A DNA stretch of 40,820 bases from Polaromonas sp. Lineage in GTDB: Bacteria > Pseudomonadota > Gammaproteobacteria > Burkholderiales > Burkholderiaceae_C. The notes beneath the pieces were generated by a model. It was not told the DNA's origin. It saw only the letters and a list, made by a program, of their open reading frames with translations, and searched no databases. Location of the stretch: NCBI GenBank assembly GCA_013824015.1, contig PNNC01000032.1, positions 1 through 40,820 on the forward strand, in the 5' to 3' direction. The position numbers and the translations under genes are program-made. The stretch's first letter is position 1. Each line of letters opens with the position of its first letter. Positions 9,161-16,749 of the stretch are shown piece after piece.

Positions 9161-9916
9161 ATGGACCTCCTTCTCGACCCGAATATCTGGATCGCCTTCG
9201 CGATGCTGACTGCCCTGGAGATCGTGCTGGGCATCGACAATATCATTTTCATTTCCATTCTGGTGGGCCGGTTGCCGCCGGAATTGCGTGACAAGGCGCG
9301 GCGCCTCGGCCTCGGTTTTGCGATGGTCTCCCGGTTGGCGCTCCTGTTTACCCTGAGCTGGGTGATCGGCCTGACCGCGGATCTTTTCAGTTTTGCCGGG
9401 CAAGGCATCAGCGGTCGTGACCTGGTGTTGCTGCTGGGCGGGTTGTTCCTGCTTTACAAGGCCACCCATGAAATTTTCCTGGAGGTCGAGGCGCGTGAAC
9501 AGCCTCATGCGCCTGTTGCTGATGCGGCCGCGATCAAGGCAGCCGGCAAAAAGCTGTTCTGGATGGTGATCGGCCAGATCGCCGTGATCGACATTGTTTT
9601 CTCCCTCGATTCGGTGATCACAGCGGTGGGCATGGTCGATGAGATCGGCGTGATGGTGGCCGCCGTGATCACCTCGGTGGGTGTCATGCTTGTCGCTGCC
9701 AAGCCCATCGGCGAGTTCGTGGACCGTCACCCCTCGGTCAAGGTGCTCGCGCTGGCCTTTCTCGTCATGATCGGCATGGCACTGACCGCCGAAGCCTTCG
9801 ATCAGGCGGTGCCCAAGGGCTATATCTATGCGGCCATGGCCTTCTCGCTGGTGGTGGAAGCACTGAACATCCGGGCCCGCAGCAAGCGGCGGGCTGCGCA
9901 GGCAGGCCAGCCCTGA
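9161..9916 (+). CDS. TerC-family integral membrane protein
   Basis: This is a polytopic inner-membrane protein of 251 residues with about seven helices. Members of the TerC/Alx/YgdQ superfamily act in metal-ion (notably manganese) homeostasis or tellurite resistance. Two acidic membrane motifs characteristic of the family are present: ALEIVLGIDNIIFIS (about 18-32) and IAVIDIVFSLDSVITAVGM (about 141-160). A cytoplasmic loop (about 105-130) lies between them. The C-terminus is basic and Arg/Lys-rich. The length matches the short YgdQ-type proteins without CBS domains. Only a weak GGAA site precedes the ATG, but the family alignment starts at this Met. A small membrane ORF follows 62 nt downstream. 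Confidence 0.88.
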   Translation: MDLLLDPNIWIAFAMLTALEIVLGIDNIIFISILVGRLPPELRDKARRLGLGFAMVSRLALLFTLSWVIGLTADLFSFAGQGISGRDLVLLLGGLFLLYKATHEIFLEVEAREQPHAPVADAAAIKAAGKKLFWMVIGQIAVIDIVFSLDSVITAVGMVDEIGVMVAAVITSVGVMLVAAKPIGEFVDRHPSVKVLALAFLVMIGMALTAEAFDQAVPKGYIYAAMAFSLVVEALNIRARSKRRAAQAGQP

Positions 9917-9978
9917 ACTGTCGCCTCCATGCATTTGCAGCCAGCAGCGGTAGCACGGCCGGCGAGCGGCTCCGGACG

Positions 9979-10275
9979 GTGAGTTTGCCGCGACACATTG
10001 CGTTTTTTGCAGGCCGCTGGCAGGGCCGTGTGGCATTGCCGGTGCTGTTCTGGCGCGACATGCTGATGGTCGGTAGCGGCATCAATCTCGCCGCGGGCTT
10101 TGTGGTCCTGATGCTGATCGCGCAGGGCCTGTCCTTGGGCCTGGCGATCGCGCTGCATTTCCTGTTGTTGCCCTACAACCTGTTCCTGGCCATGGCGGTG
10201 TGGCGCTCTCCCCAGGCAAGCATGGTCACGACATCGGCCGCCGCACTCTGGTTGGTGCTTTTCACCGTGGTGTGA
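9979..10275 (+). CDS. small membrane protein, function unknown
   Basis: A 98-residue product starting at GTG, with three hydrophobic segments (about 34-54, 56-74 and 82-97) and a basic N-terminus, so it is predicted to sit in the inner membrane. Codon use is strongly GC3-biased like the neighbours, which argues that it is real. I do not recognise the family. It lies 62 nt after the TerC-like gene on the same strand and may be co-transcribed. The ribosome binding site is weak and the start is uncertain. Confidence 0.6.
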   Translation: MSLPRHIAFFAGRWQGRVALPVLFWRDMLMVGSGINLAAGFVVLMLIAQGLSLGLAIALHFLLLPYNLFLAMAVWRSPQASMVTTSAAALWLVLFTVV

Positions 10276-10329
10276 GGCAGGCGCAAGGGGCCGGTCTGGC
10301 CATCGCTTGCAGTGGTCAGGAAAATCGTG

Positions 10330-10376
10330 CGCCAGCCCATGTCTATCATGCGTAGCCAGCTATCAATTTAATAGCG
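10330..10376 (+). repeat. interspersed palindromic repeat, copy B
   Basis: It has a GCCAGCCCATG...CATGCGTAGCC hairpin part and a terminal core AGCTATCAATTTAATAGC (10358-10375). The core ends 21 nt from the stop codon of the minus-strand sensor kinase. The orientation is the same as the other copies. It lies between the convergent small membrane ORF and the kinase. Confidence 0.75.
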
Positions 10377-10396
10377 AGTGAGGACGGATGGTGTGC

Positions 10397-11740
10397 TCAG
10401 GTCACTGCTGGCGCGGCATCAAATACCACGCGGTAACAGCGGCGGAAACCGGCCGGCGCCGGCACCTCCGCAAACCGGGCGTTGTGAATCGCCGCAATTT
10501 TTTCCACCACGCGGTGGCCGGAGCCCAGACCCAGCGCGTGGTGGCGCGGCGCGCTGGCTGGCGCGTCGCTCGCCGGGCCCGCGGTGTCGCAGACCTGCAG
10601 CCAGCGCGCCTGCGGGTCGAGTTGCACCTCGACACTGGTGCCGGCCGGCGTGTGGCTCAGTGCGTTTTCAATCAGGTTGCGCAGCACCAGCGCCAGCAAC
10701 ACCGGATGACCGGACAGGGCAAACGGGCCGGGGCTGGCCAGTGCCAGTTCATGGCCGCTGTCGAGCGCAGCCTGGCCAAAGTCGCCGACCTCGACCCGCG
10801 CAATCGCGTCGAGGTCCACCTCCTGCATGGCCTCGACCAGCTCGGTGCGGCTGGCGCGGGCCAGCGCCAGCAGGTTGGACAGCACCTGGCCGGCGCGCAG
10901 GGCGTCGCGCTCGAGCTGCACCAGCCGCTGTTCATTGCCGCCGCCCGGGCCGGCCTCGCGCAGCGCGTGGGCCTGCAAGGTCAGTGAGGCCAGCGGCGTG
11001 CGCAGTTCGTGGGCCAGTTCGCTCGCCAGATCCCGTTCACGCGACACCGCCGCCTGGTAACGCGCCGCCAGCGTGTTGATCGAATTCACCACCGCCGTGA
11101 ACTCGCGCTGCGGGTGCGGGCTGCGCAAGGGCGCGGGCTGGTGGATGTCGAGGGCGTCCACGTCGCGTGCCAGTGCATACAGCGGCCGCAGCCCGCGGCG
11201 GATTGCCAGGCCCAGCGCCAGCGCCACCACCGGCAGCAGCCAGAAGCCGGGCTCGGCCACCTGCTCGGCGATGTCCCGCGCCAGGTCGTCGCGTTCGCTG
11301 ATGCCCAGCAGCACCATCACCTTTTTCTGGCGCGCCGGCCCGTCCCAGCGTGAAAAGGCGCGCCAGGCGACCGGCGGTGTGCCCAGTTGCAGGGTTTCAA
11401 ACCCTTCGTCCGGCTTGAAGCTCACCGCCGGCGCCTCGCCAGTGCGCAGCAACACCTCACCGGCGGCGTTCCACACCACCACACTCATGGAGCGCTGGTA
11501 GTCATGGCTCTTGAGGCTGGACAGGCCGGGCAGGCTGGCCACATCGCCGCGCGCGCCCACCGGACCGGGGTTCTGTGCCAGTTGCAGCAGGGCCACGCTG
11601 GCCAGGTGGCCGTCGGTCAGCTCGTCGGCCTCGTGGATGCCGGTGCGGTAGCCCAGCACGACAAAGCCGCCCCAGACCATCAGCAGCGCGCCGAAGGCCC
11701 AGGCCATCAGGCTCAGCGTCAGCGAGCGTTGCAGCTTCAT
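10397..11740 (-). CDS. PmrB-like membrane sensor histidine kinase
   Basis: A 447-residue inner-membrane kinase with TM1 (about 9-31), a periplasmic domain of about 130 residues, TM2 (about 165-182), and HisKA with phospho-acceptor His244 (ELAHELRTPLASL). The HATPase domain has a good N box (NLIENALSHTPAGT) and a G2 box (GLGSGHRVV). The G1 region reads CDTAGPASD instead of D-x-G-x-G, and the F box is missing, so the ATP lid is short. A strong GGAGG precedes the ATG, which overlaps the regulator stop by 4 bp. The pair is divergent from the PAP2-eptA genes, so it probably senses envelope conditions that call for lipid A modification, as PmrB does. The ligand is unknown. Confidence 0.87.
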   Translation of the reverse strand: MKLQRSLTLSLMAWAFGALLMVWGGFVVLGYRTGIHEADELTDGHLASVALLQLAQNPGPVGARGDVASLPGLSSLKSHDYQRSMSVVVWNAAGEVLLRTGEAPAVSFKPDEGFETLQLGTPPVAWRAFSRWDGPARQKKVMVLLGISERDDLARDIAEQVAEPGFWLLPVVALALGLAIRRGLRPLYALARDVDALDIHQPAPLRSPHPQREFTAVVNSINTLAARYQAAVSRERDLASELAHELRTPLASLTLQAHALREAGPGGGNEQRLVQLERDALRAGQVLSNLLALARASRTELVEAMQEVDLDAIARVEVGDFGQAALDSGHELALASPGPFALSGHPVLLALVLRNLIENALSHTPAGTSVEVQLDPQARWLQVCDTAGPASDAPASAPRHHALGLGSGHRVVEKIAAIHNARFAEVPAPAGFRRCYRVVFDAAPAVT

Positions 11741-12420
11741 GCCTTGTCCTCCGGAACAAAATAACCGACGCCGCGCAGCGTACGAATGACCGCTTCGCCG
11801 AGTTTTTTGCGCAGGTGGTGCACATGGACCTCCACCGCATTGCTGTCCAGGGCCTTGTCCCAGCTGTACAGCCGCGCCTCGATCTGCGGACGGGACAACA
11901 CCCGGGGCCGTACCTCGAGCAGCGCCAGCAGCACCCCAAACTCGCGCGCCGACAGCTCCACCGGCTGGCCGTCCCGCCGCACGCTGCGACTGGCGGGATC
12001 GATTTCCAGCGCGCCGGCATGGAGCAGCGCCTGCGCGCGGCCGACCGAGCGCCGGCGCAGCGCGCGCATGCGCGCCGCCAGCTCGTCGGGGTCAAAGGGT
12101 TTGGTCACATAGTCGTCGGCGCCCATGTCCAGGCATTCAATACGGGCGGCAACCTGGTCACGCGCCGTCATCACCAGCACCGGTGTGGCCGCGTCGGGCA
12201 GCCGGCCCGCCGGCGCCCGGCGCAGCCGCCGCAATACCTCGGCACCGTCGCCGTCGCGCAGGCCCAGGTCCAGCAGCACCAGATCAAACGGCTCGACACA
12301 CAGCGCGGTCCAGGCGGTTTCCACGCCGTCCGTCAGGTCCACGGCCCAGCCGAGCTGGGCCAGGTGGGCCTGCAGCCCGGTGGCAATGCCTTCATCATCT
12401 TCAACAACCAGTACACGCAT
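11737..12420 (-). CDS. PmrA-like OmpR-family response regulator
   Basis: A 227-residue regulator with a receiver domain (E7/D8/D9, phospho-acceptor Asp51 in LLDLGLRDGDG, Lys in YVTKPFDPDEL) and a winged-helix domain (about 130-225, with SAREFGVLL and NAVEVHVHHLRKKLGE). The usual Pro after the phospho-site (LP) is Arg here. The gene is divergent from a PAP2 phosphatase and eptA. Three direct repeats of the PmrA-box type fill the 72-bp gap, which supports autoregulation and control of those genes. I therefore read the pair as a functional counterpart of PmrAB. It is a paralogue of the other OmpR-type regulator in this window. Confidence 0.9.
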   Translation of the reverse strand: MRVLVVEDDEGIATGLQAHLAQLGWAVDLTDGVETAWTALCVEPFDLVLLDLGLRDGDGAEVLRRLRRAPAGRLPDAATPVLVMTARDQVAARIECLDMGADDYVTKPFDPDELAARMRALRRRSVGRAQALLHAGALEIDPASRSVRRDGQPVELSAREFGVLLALLEVRPRVLSRPQIEARLYSWDKALDSNAVEVHVHHLRKKLGEAVIRTLRGVGYFVPEDKA

Positions 12421-12442
12421 GCCGCATTGTGCGCGAGCGGGA

Positions 12443-12470
12443 CTTAAGAAAGACTTAAGGGAGATTTAAG
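12443..12470. promoter_or_regulatory. triple PmrA-type box in the divergent promoter region
   Basis: CTTAAG (12443-12448), CTTAAG (12454-12459) and TTTAAG (12465-12470) are spaced exactly 11 bp apart, with 5-nt spacers. The known PmrA consensus is YTTAAK-N5-YTTAAK. TTAA is rare in this GC-rich DNA, so three phased copies are unlikely by chance. The array is 23 nt from each flanking start codon, between the regulator and the PAP2 gene, so it can serve both directions. Confidence 0.75.
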
Positions 12471-12492
12471 GCAAGGCGCGGAAGCTGCGCCC

Positions 12493-13194
12493 ATGCAAAA
12501 TTTTTCAAACCGGCAGGTCGCCGCCATCACCGGTGTGCTGGCCCTGCTGCTGCTGGCCTGGGATGCCTCGGGGCTGGATCTGGCGACGGCCCACTGGTTC
12601 GGCGGCGGCGACGGGTTTGCGCTGCGTGACAACGTCTGGCTGACGCTGCTGCTGCATGACCTTGCCCGGCGGCTGGCCTGGATGCTGGCGCTGCTGCTGT
12701 GTGTGGCGGTCTGGTGGCCGGTGGGCGGGCTCAGGCAGCTGGCCTTCCATCGCCGCCTGCAACTGGCAGCCACCCCGCTGCTGGCCGTGCTCGCCGTCAG
12801 CGCGCTGAAGTCCTTCAGCACCACCAGTTGCCCGTGGGGCCTGGCCGAGTTCGGGGGTGTGGCGCAGTACACGCCGCACTGGCAACATGTGTTTGCGCCG
12901 GATGGTGGCAGCGGCCGCTGTTTTCCCGCGGGCCATGCCGCGTCCGGGTTTGCCTTTGTGGGCGGTTACTTCGCTTTTCGTGAAACCGCGCCGGCCGTTG
13001 CCCGGCGCTGGCTGCTCGCCGCGCTGCTGGCAGGCGTGGTGCTGGGACTGGCGCAGCAGATGCGCGGGGCGCATTTCACCAGCCACACCCTGTGGACGGC
13101 GTTGATCTGCTGGTGCGTGGCCTGGGCCGTGGATGGCCTGTGCGCGCGTTTCAGCGCCAGCGCGATGCGTGCAGATTGCGCGGAGACCGCATGA
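12493..13194 (+). CDS. PAP2-superfamily membrane phosphatase
   Basis: A 233-residue inner-membrane protein with about six hydrophobic segments. It belongs to the PAP2/LpxE-like lipid phosphatases, which remove phosphate from lipid A or undecaprenyl or phosphatidyl carriers at the periplasmic face. The signature motifs are present in altered form: motif 1 LKSFSTTSCPW (Lys kept, the usual Arg replaced by Cys), motif 2 FPAGHAASGF (catalytic His kept), and motif 3 MRGAHFTSHTLW (His kept, the usual Asp replaced by Thr). The stop codon overlaps the ATG of the eptA-type gene by 4 bp, so the two form an operon under the PmrA-type boxes. A lipid A or diacylglycerol recycling role is inferred from this pairing. 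Confidence 0.82.
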   Translation: MQNFSNRQVAAITGVLALLLLAWDASGLDLATAHWFGGGDGFALRDNVWLTLLLHDLARRLAWMLALLLCVAVWWPVGGLRQLAFHRRLQLAATPLLAVLAVSALKSFSTTSCPWGLAEFGGVAQYTPHWQHVFAPDGGSGRCFPAGHAASGFAFVGGYFAFRETAPAVARRWLLAALLAGVVLGLAQQMRGAHFTSHTLWTALICWCVAWAVDGLCARFSASAMRADCAETA

Positions 13195-14879
13195 AGGCGC
13201 GGATCGAACGCTCATCGCGACCGGCCGGGCTGCACCCGGTCTGGCTGATTGTGGCCGCCAGCGCCTGGCTGGCGACGGTCGCGAACCTGCCGCTGTGGCT
13301 GGCCATGGACCAGCTGGGCCTGTTTGCGCACACTGGTGGCTGGCTCTTCGCGCTCGCCTTTGCCCTGATCATCGCGGCCTGCCTGAGCGGCGGCGTGAGC
13401 CTGCTGGCCTGGCGCTGGACCCTCAAACCGGTGCTGGCGCTGCTGTTGCTGGCTTCGGCCTTCGGTGCCTACTTCATGCTGGCCTACCACGTGGTGATCG
13501 ACACGTCGATGATGGTCAACGCCCTGCAGACCAACAGCAGCGAGGTGCGTGACCTGCTGAGTCCGAAGCTGGCCGCATCCCTGCTGCTGCTGGGCGTGTT
13601 GCCCGTGGCGGTGGTGTGGCGCTGGCCGGTGGCTTATGGGCGCTGGCCGCGCCGCAGCCTGCACAACCTGCTGCAGGCGGGCGCCGCGCTGCTGCTGCTG
13701 GTCCTGCTGGTGCTGGCCAGCTTCAGTCCGCTGGCCTCGACCATGCGCAACCACAAGCAACTGCGTTACCTCGTGAACCCGCTCAACACCGTGTACGCAC
13801 TGGGCTTTCTGGCCAGTCAGCCCTTGCGCCAGGGGGACTCCGCGCTGCAGCCGCTGGGCCTGGACGCGCAGCTGACGCCGGGGCCTGCCAGGCGCCCGCC
13901 GCTGCTGGTGCTGGTGCTGGGGGAAACCGGGCGCAGCGGCAACTTCGGCATCAACGGTTATGCGCGCAACACCACGCCGGAGCTGGCGCGCCAGGACGTG
14001 ACCAGCTTTCACAATGCCTGGTCCTGCGGCACCAGCACGGCGGCATCGGTGCCCTGCATGTTTTCCGGGCTGGGCCGCGCGAGGTTCGAGGCGCAGCGGC
14101 AACATTCCGAGGGCCTGCTTGATGTGATCCAGCATGCCGGCATGGCGGTGCTCTGGGTGGACAACCAGTCCGGCTGCAAGGGCGCCTGCGACCGCGTGAC
14201 CACGGTCGCCACCAGCGGGCAAGTCCATCCGCAGCTGTGCCCCGATGGCCAGTGTTACGACGACATCATGCTCGAGGGGCTGGACCGGCGCATCGCGGCG
14301 CTGCCGGCCGAGCGCCGCGAACGCGGCGTGGTGGTGGTGCTGCACCAGATGGGCAGCCACGGCCCGGCCTACCACCTGCGTTCGCCGGCGGCGCTCAAGC
14401 GCTTCAGTCCCGAATGCACCGGCAACGACCTGCAGGGCTGCAGCCGCGACGCGCTGCTCAATGCCTACGACAACTCGATCGCCTACACCGACCATTTCCT
14501 GTCATCGACCATCAGCTGGCTCGGCCAGCAGCAGGCGGCCTATGACCCGGCCATGGTCTATGTGGCCGACCACGGGGAATCGCTGGGCGAGAACAACCTC
14601 TATCTGCACGGCATGCCCTACCTGATCGCGCCGGATGTGCAGAAACACGTGCCGTGGATCACCTGGGCATCTGCGGGTTTTGCGCGGCGCACCGCCCTGG
14701 CCACCCCCTGCCTGCGCGAGCGGGCCGACCAGCCGGTGTCGCACGACAACTACTTTCACTCGGTGCTGGGCCTGCTGGGCATACAGACGCAGGCCTACCA
14801 GCGCACGCTGGACGTGTATGCACCCTGCATGCTGGCCCCGGCCGACCAGCTGGCGAGTCTGGCCACCGCCCGCAGTTGA
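13191..14879 (+). CDS. eptA: EptA/MCR-type lipid A phosphoethanolamine transferase
   Basis: It transfers phosphoethanolamine from phosphatidylethanolamine to lipid A in the outer leaflet of the inner membrane, lowering negative charge and polymyxin binding. The 562-residue product has five N-terminal helices (about 13-200) and a periplasmic sulfatase-like domain. Glu245 (LGETGRSGNFG) and catalytic Thr283 (CGTSTAASVPC) correspond to MCR-1 Glu246 and Thr285. HQMGSHGPAYH, VADHGES and YLHGMPY supply the remaining zinc and substrate ligands. Paired cysteines match the family disulfides. I chose the ATG at 13191, overlapping the PAP2 stop (ATGA); an in-frame extension to 13092 would run deep into PAP2. 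Its chromosomal setting with PmrAB-like regulators points to an intrinsic gene, not a mobile mcr. Confidence 0.93.
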   Translation: MKARIERSSRPAGLHPVWLIVAASAWLATVANLPLWLAMDQLGLFAHTGGWLFALAFALIIAACLSGGVSLLAWRWTLKPVLALLLLASAFGAYFMLAYHVVIDTSMMVNALQTNSSEVRDLLSPKLAASLLLLGVLPVAVVWRWPVAYGRWPRRSLHNLLQAGAALLLLVLLVLASFSPLASTMRNHKQLRYLVNPLNTVYALGFLASQPLRQGDSALQPLGLDAQLTPGPARRPPLLVLVLGETGRSGNFGINGYARNTTPELARQDVTSFHNAWSCGTSTAASVPCMFSGLGRARFEAQRQHSEGLLDVIQHAGMAVLWVDNQSGCKGACDRVTTVATSGQVHPQLCPDGQCYDDIMLEGLDRRIAALPAERRERGVVVVLHQMGSHGPAYHLRSPAALKRFSPECTGNDLQGCSRDALLNAYDNSIAYTDHFLSSTISWLGQQQAAYDPAMVYVADHGESLGENNLYLHGMPYLIAPDVQKHVPWITWASAGFARRTALATPCLRERADQPVSHDNYFHSVLGLLGIQTQAYQRTLDVYAPCMLAPADQLASLATARS

Positions 14880-14885
14880 GCCTTC

Positions 14886-14939
14886 AATCCTGCTCCAGCC
14901 CTTGTCCGGAAAGGGCTGCTAGCTATCAATGTGATAGCG
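14886..14939 (+). repeat. interspersed palindromic repeat, copy C
   Basis: It has a perfect AGCCCTT/AAGGGCT stem with a 7-nt loop (14897-14917), then a core TAGCTATCAATGTGATAGC (14920-14938) that is itself nearly palindromic. It lies between the convergent eptA-type and ABC ATPase genes, 11 nt from the ATPase stop. It may act as a bidirectional transcript end. Confidence 0.8.
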
Positions 14940-14949
14940 TGGTGAAGGC

Positions 14950-15597
14950 TCAGCCGAGCGCGATCATGCTTGCCAGCGGCAGTCCGTCGGGCGCCGCATA
15001 GTCCGCCACCAGCCATGCGCGTTCCTTGTGACGGGCGGCGTCGTGCAGCAGCGCCATCACACAGGCGATGGAGGCCTTGTCCAGCGCGGCGAAGGGCATG
15101 TCGAGCAGGGTGAGCGCAGCGCCGCTGGCAAAGGCGGCGGCCAGAAAAACCTTGCGCCGGGAGCCGGTGGACAGCATGAACAGCTGCTTGCCCAGCTGCT
15201 CCCGCAGCGCCAGGCCGTCCACCAGGCGGTCCAGCGTCTGCGCATCGAAGGCGGGGTGGTGCAGCCGCTGCGCATCGAAGTACTGCACAGGTGTCAGGGT
15301 GTCGAAGGCCGCTGTGCGCGGCTCGGTGAAAAATACCTGCGCGCGGTAGGCCGCCGGCGCGTCGCGCAAGTCGATGCCGTGGATCTGCAACTCGCCCTGG
15401 TCCAGCGGCAGCTGCCCGGCCAGCAGCCGCAACAGGGTGCTTTTGCCGCTTCCGTCATCGCCGCGCACCCAGCTGAGGCCGGTGGGAAGGTCGGCCGACC
15501 AGTGGCTGAACAGCGCGCGGCCGGGCCAGGAAAAACACAGGTCGCGCGCTTGCAGCACGGCGCGGCGGCCGGGAGGGACAGGGGAGGGCGGGTTCAT
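14950..15597 (-). CDS. degenerate ABC-transporter ATP-binding protein (orphan)
   Basis: A 215-residue nucleotide-binding domain resembling CcmA-like subunits. Walker A (GDDGSGKSTLL, about residues 46-56) is intact. The signature reads LSTGSRRKV in place of LSGGQ. Walker B reads LTLLDMPFAALD, so the catalytic Glu after the Asp is Met. The switch region reads AWLVADY, so the H-loop His is absent. It can probably bind ATP, but hydrolysis by the normal mechanism is doubtful. No permease gene is adjacent; the neighbours are a convergent eptA-type gene and a divergent small-protein cluster. It may be a regulatory ATPase, a partner in a heterodimer, or a decaying gene. The open frame is intact with normal codon use. 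Confidence 0.8.
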   Translation of the reverse strand: MNPPSPVPPGRRAVLQARDLCFSWPGRALFSHWSADLPTGLSWVRGDDGSGKSTLLRLLAGQLPLDQGELQIHGIDLRDAPAAYRAQVFFTEPRTAAFDTLTPVQYFDAQRLHHPAFDAQTLDRLVDGLALREQLGKQLFMLSTGSRRKVFLAAAFASGAALTLLDMPFAALDKASIACVMALLHDAARHKERAWLVADYAAPDGLPLASMIALG

Positions 15598-15786
15598 CGG
15601 CTGATTGGACCTGAATTTGGCCTGCCTGGAAAACAGCCCGGCGGCGTGCCTGGCGCGCCTGTTGTCGGATTACGCTGACACGGTGGCGCCGCTCGCGGCG
15701 GCATAATGAAGCGTGATGCCTGAAGCCGGACCGGGGCTTGGCCTGAAACGGACGCCCGTCGATTTCTGAACACCCCCTTTTTCCTC

Positions 15787-16182
15787 ATGAGCGAAACGCC
15801 CGTCCCCCAAGACCTCAGGACCTTCATCCTGATGAGTGTCGGGTCGGTGCCTTATCTTGAAGCGATGCTGTTGCTCAGGCGCGAGCCCGAACAGCCCTGG
15901 GATGCGCGCCGGCTGGCCCGCCGCCTCTACATTGCGGAAAAAAAATCCGAGGAACTGCTGCAGGCCCTGCTGGAGGCCGGCATCGTGGTGCCGGCCGCTG
16001 AGGCAGACAGCGCTTTCTGTTACCGGCCGCACACCCCCGAACTCGCCGCCATGGTGGATCGGCTGGCGGCGTTTTATGCGTCTCACCTGGTGGACGTGAC
16101 CCACCTGATTCATGCGACCCACGAACGCAAGGCAGAAAAGTTTGCCAACGCGTTTATTTGGCGAAAGAAGCCCGATGCCTGA
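15787..16182 (+). CDS. small winged-helix-like protein, function unknown
   Basis: A 131-residue soluble protein without membrane segments. Residues about 35-75 (PWDARRLARRLYIAEKKSEE, then LLQALLEAGIVV) have the helix-turn-helix-wing layout of small winged-helix regulators. The C-terminal half is predicted helical and contains a His-rich stretch (LVDVTHLIHATHERK). Its stop codon overlaps the start of a small membrane protein gene by 8 bp, which implies one operon of three genes. I do not recognise a characterised homologue. A regulator of the two following membrane proteins is possible but only inferred. Confidence 0.7.
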   Translation: MSETPVPQDLRTFILMSVGSVPYLEAMLLLRREPEQPWDARRLARRLYIAEKKSEELLQALLEAGIVVPAAEADSAFCYRPHTPELAAMVDRLAAFYASHLVDVTHLIHATHERKAEKFANAFIWRKKPDA

Positions 16183-16432
16183 ACTCATTTACCTGTTGTG
16201 CGCGGTGACCTCGCTGATCTGCGCCTGGCTGTTGCTGCGCAGCTACCGCCGCACCCGTTTCCCCCTGTTGTTCTGGAGCGGGCTGTGTTTTTCAGCGCTG
16301 GCGCTCAACAACCTGCTGCTGGTGCTCGACAAACTGGTTTTTCCGGATATCAACTTCTCGATCGTGCGTGTGTCGCTGGCGCTGCTGGCGCTGCTGCTGC
16401 TGTTGTTCGGACTGATCTGGCAGGACGACTAG
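16175..16432 (+). CDS. DUF5985-like small membrane protein (first copy)
   Basis: An 85-residue protein with three hydrophobic segments: about 2-18 (LIYLLCAVTSLICAWLLL), 30-50 (LFWSGLCFSALALNNLLLV) and 62-80. It has a basic RSYRRTR loop after the first segment. It resembles the DUF5985 small membrane proteins as I recall them, a family of unknown function. The start at 16175 overlaps the previous stop codon. The following gene encodes a second protein of the same size and layout, so the pair may form a hetero-oligomer. Confidence 0.72.
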   Translation: MPELIYLLCAVTSLICAWLLLRSYRRTRFPLLFWSGLCFSALALNNLLLVLDKLVFPDINFSIVRVSLALLALLLLLFGLIWQDD

Positions 16433-16455
16433 AAAGGAAGAAGGGAACACACACC

Positions 16456-16749
16456 ATGGAAAATTTTCTGTCGGGCGCGGTTGCCCTCGCCTCGCTGGCT
16501 GTCGGCCTGTTTTTCTTCCGGTTCTGGTGGAAGACCCGGGACCGTTTCTTCCTGTATTTTGCGGTCTCGTTCTGGCTCGAAGCCGTGAACCGCAGCTACC
16601 TGGTGCTGGGGGGAGAGATGCGCGAGGATTTCCCGGTGTACTACGGCATCCGGCTGATCAGCTACAGCCTGATCCTGCTGGCCATCTGGGAAAAGAACCG
16701 GCCGCTGCGTTCAGGCGACGGTCGGCCTGGCCAGACACCCGGCGGCTAG
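16456..16749 (+). CDS. DUF5985-like small membrane protein (second copy)
   Basis: A 97-residue protein with hydrophobic segments at about 5-22, 30-50 and 65-80, a basic WWKTRDR loop after the first, and a hydrophilic C-terminal tail. The plan matches the preceding gene: helix, basic loop, helix with an Asn/Ser-rich end, helix, suggesting an old tandem duplication. A good purine-rich ribosome site (AGGAAGAAGGG) precedes the ATG. It is convergent with the hybrid kinase; the two stop codons share the CTAG palindrome. No function can be assigned. Confidence 0.72.
   Translation: MENFLSGAVALASLAVGLFFFRFWWKTRDRFFLYFAVSFWLEAVNRSYLVLGGEMREDFPVYYGIRLISYSLILLAIWEKNRPLRSGDGRPGQTPGG

Noticed and set aside
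13191..14879. Possible mobile mcr colistin-resistance gene
   Set aside because: No insertion sequence or plasmid feature is near. Base composition matches the flanks, and a divergent PmrAB-like pair with its own boxes points to a native eptA.
15662..15707. Possible sigma-70 promoter before the small winged-helix gene (CATAAT with CTGACA)
   Set aside because: The spacer would be 21 nt, too long for a standard promoter, and no better -35 was found.
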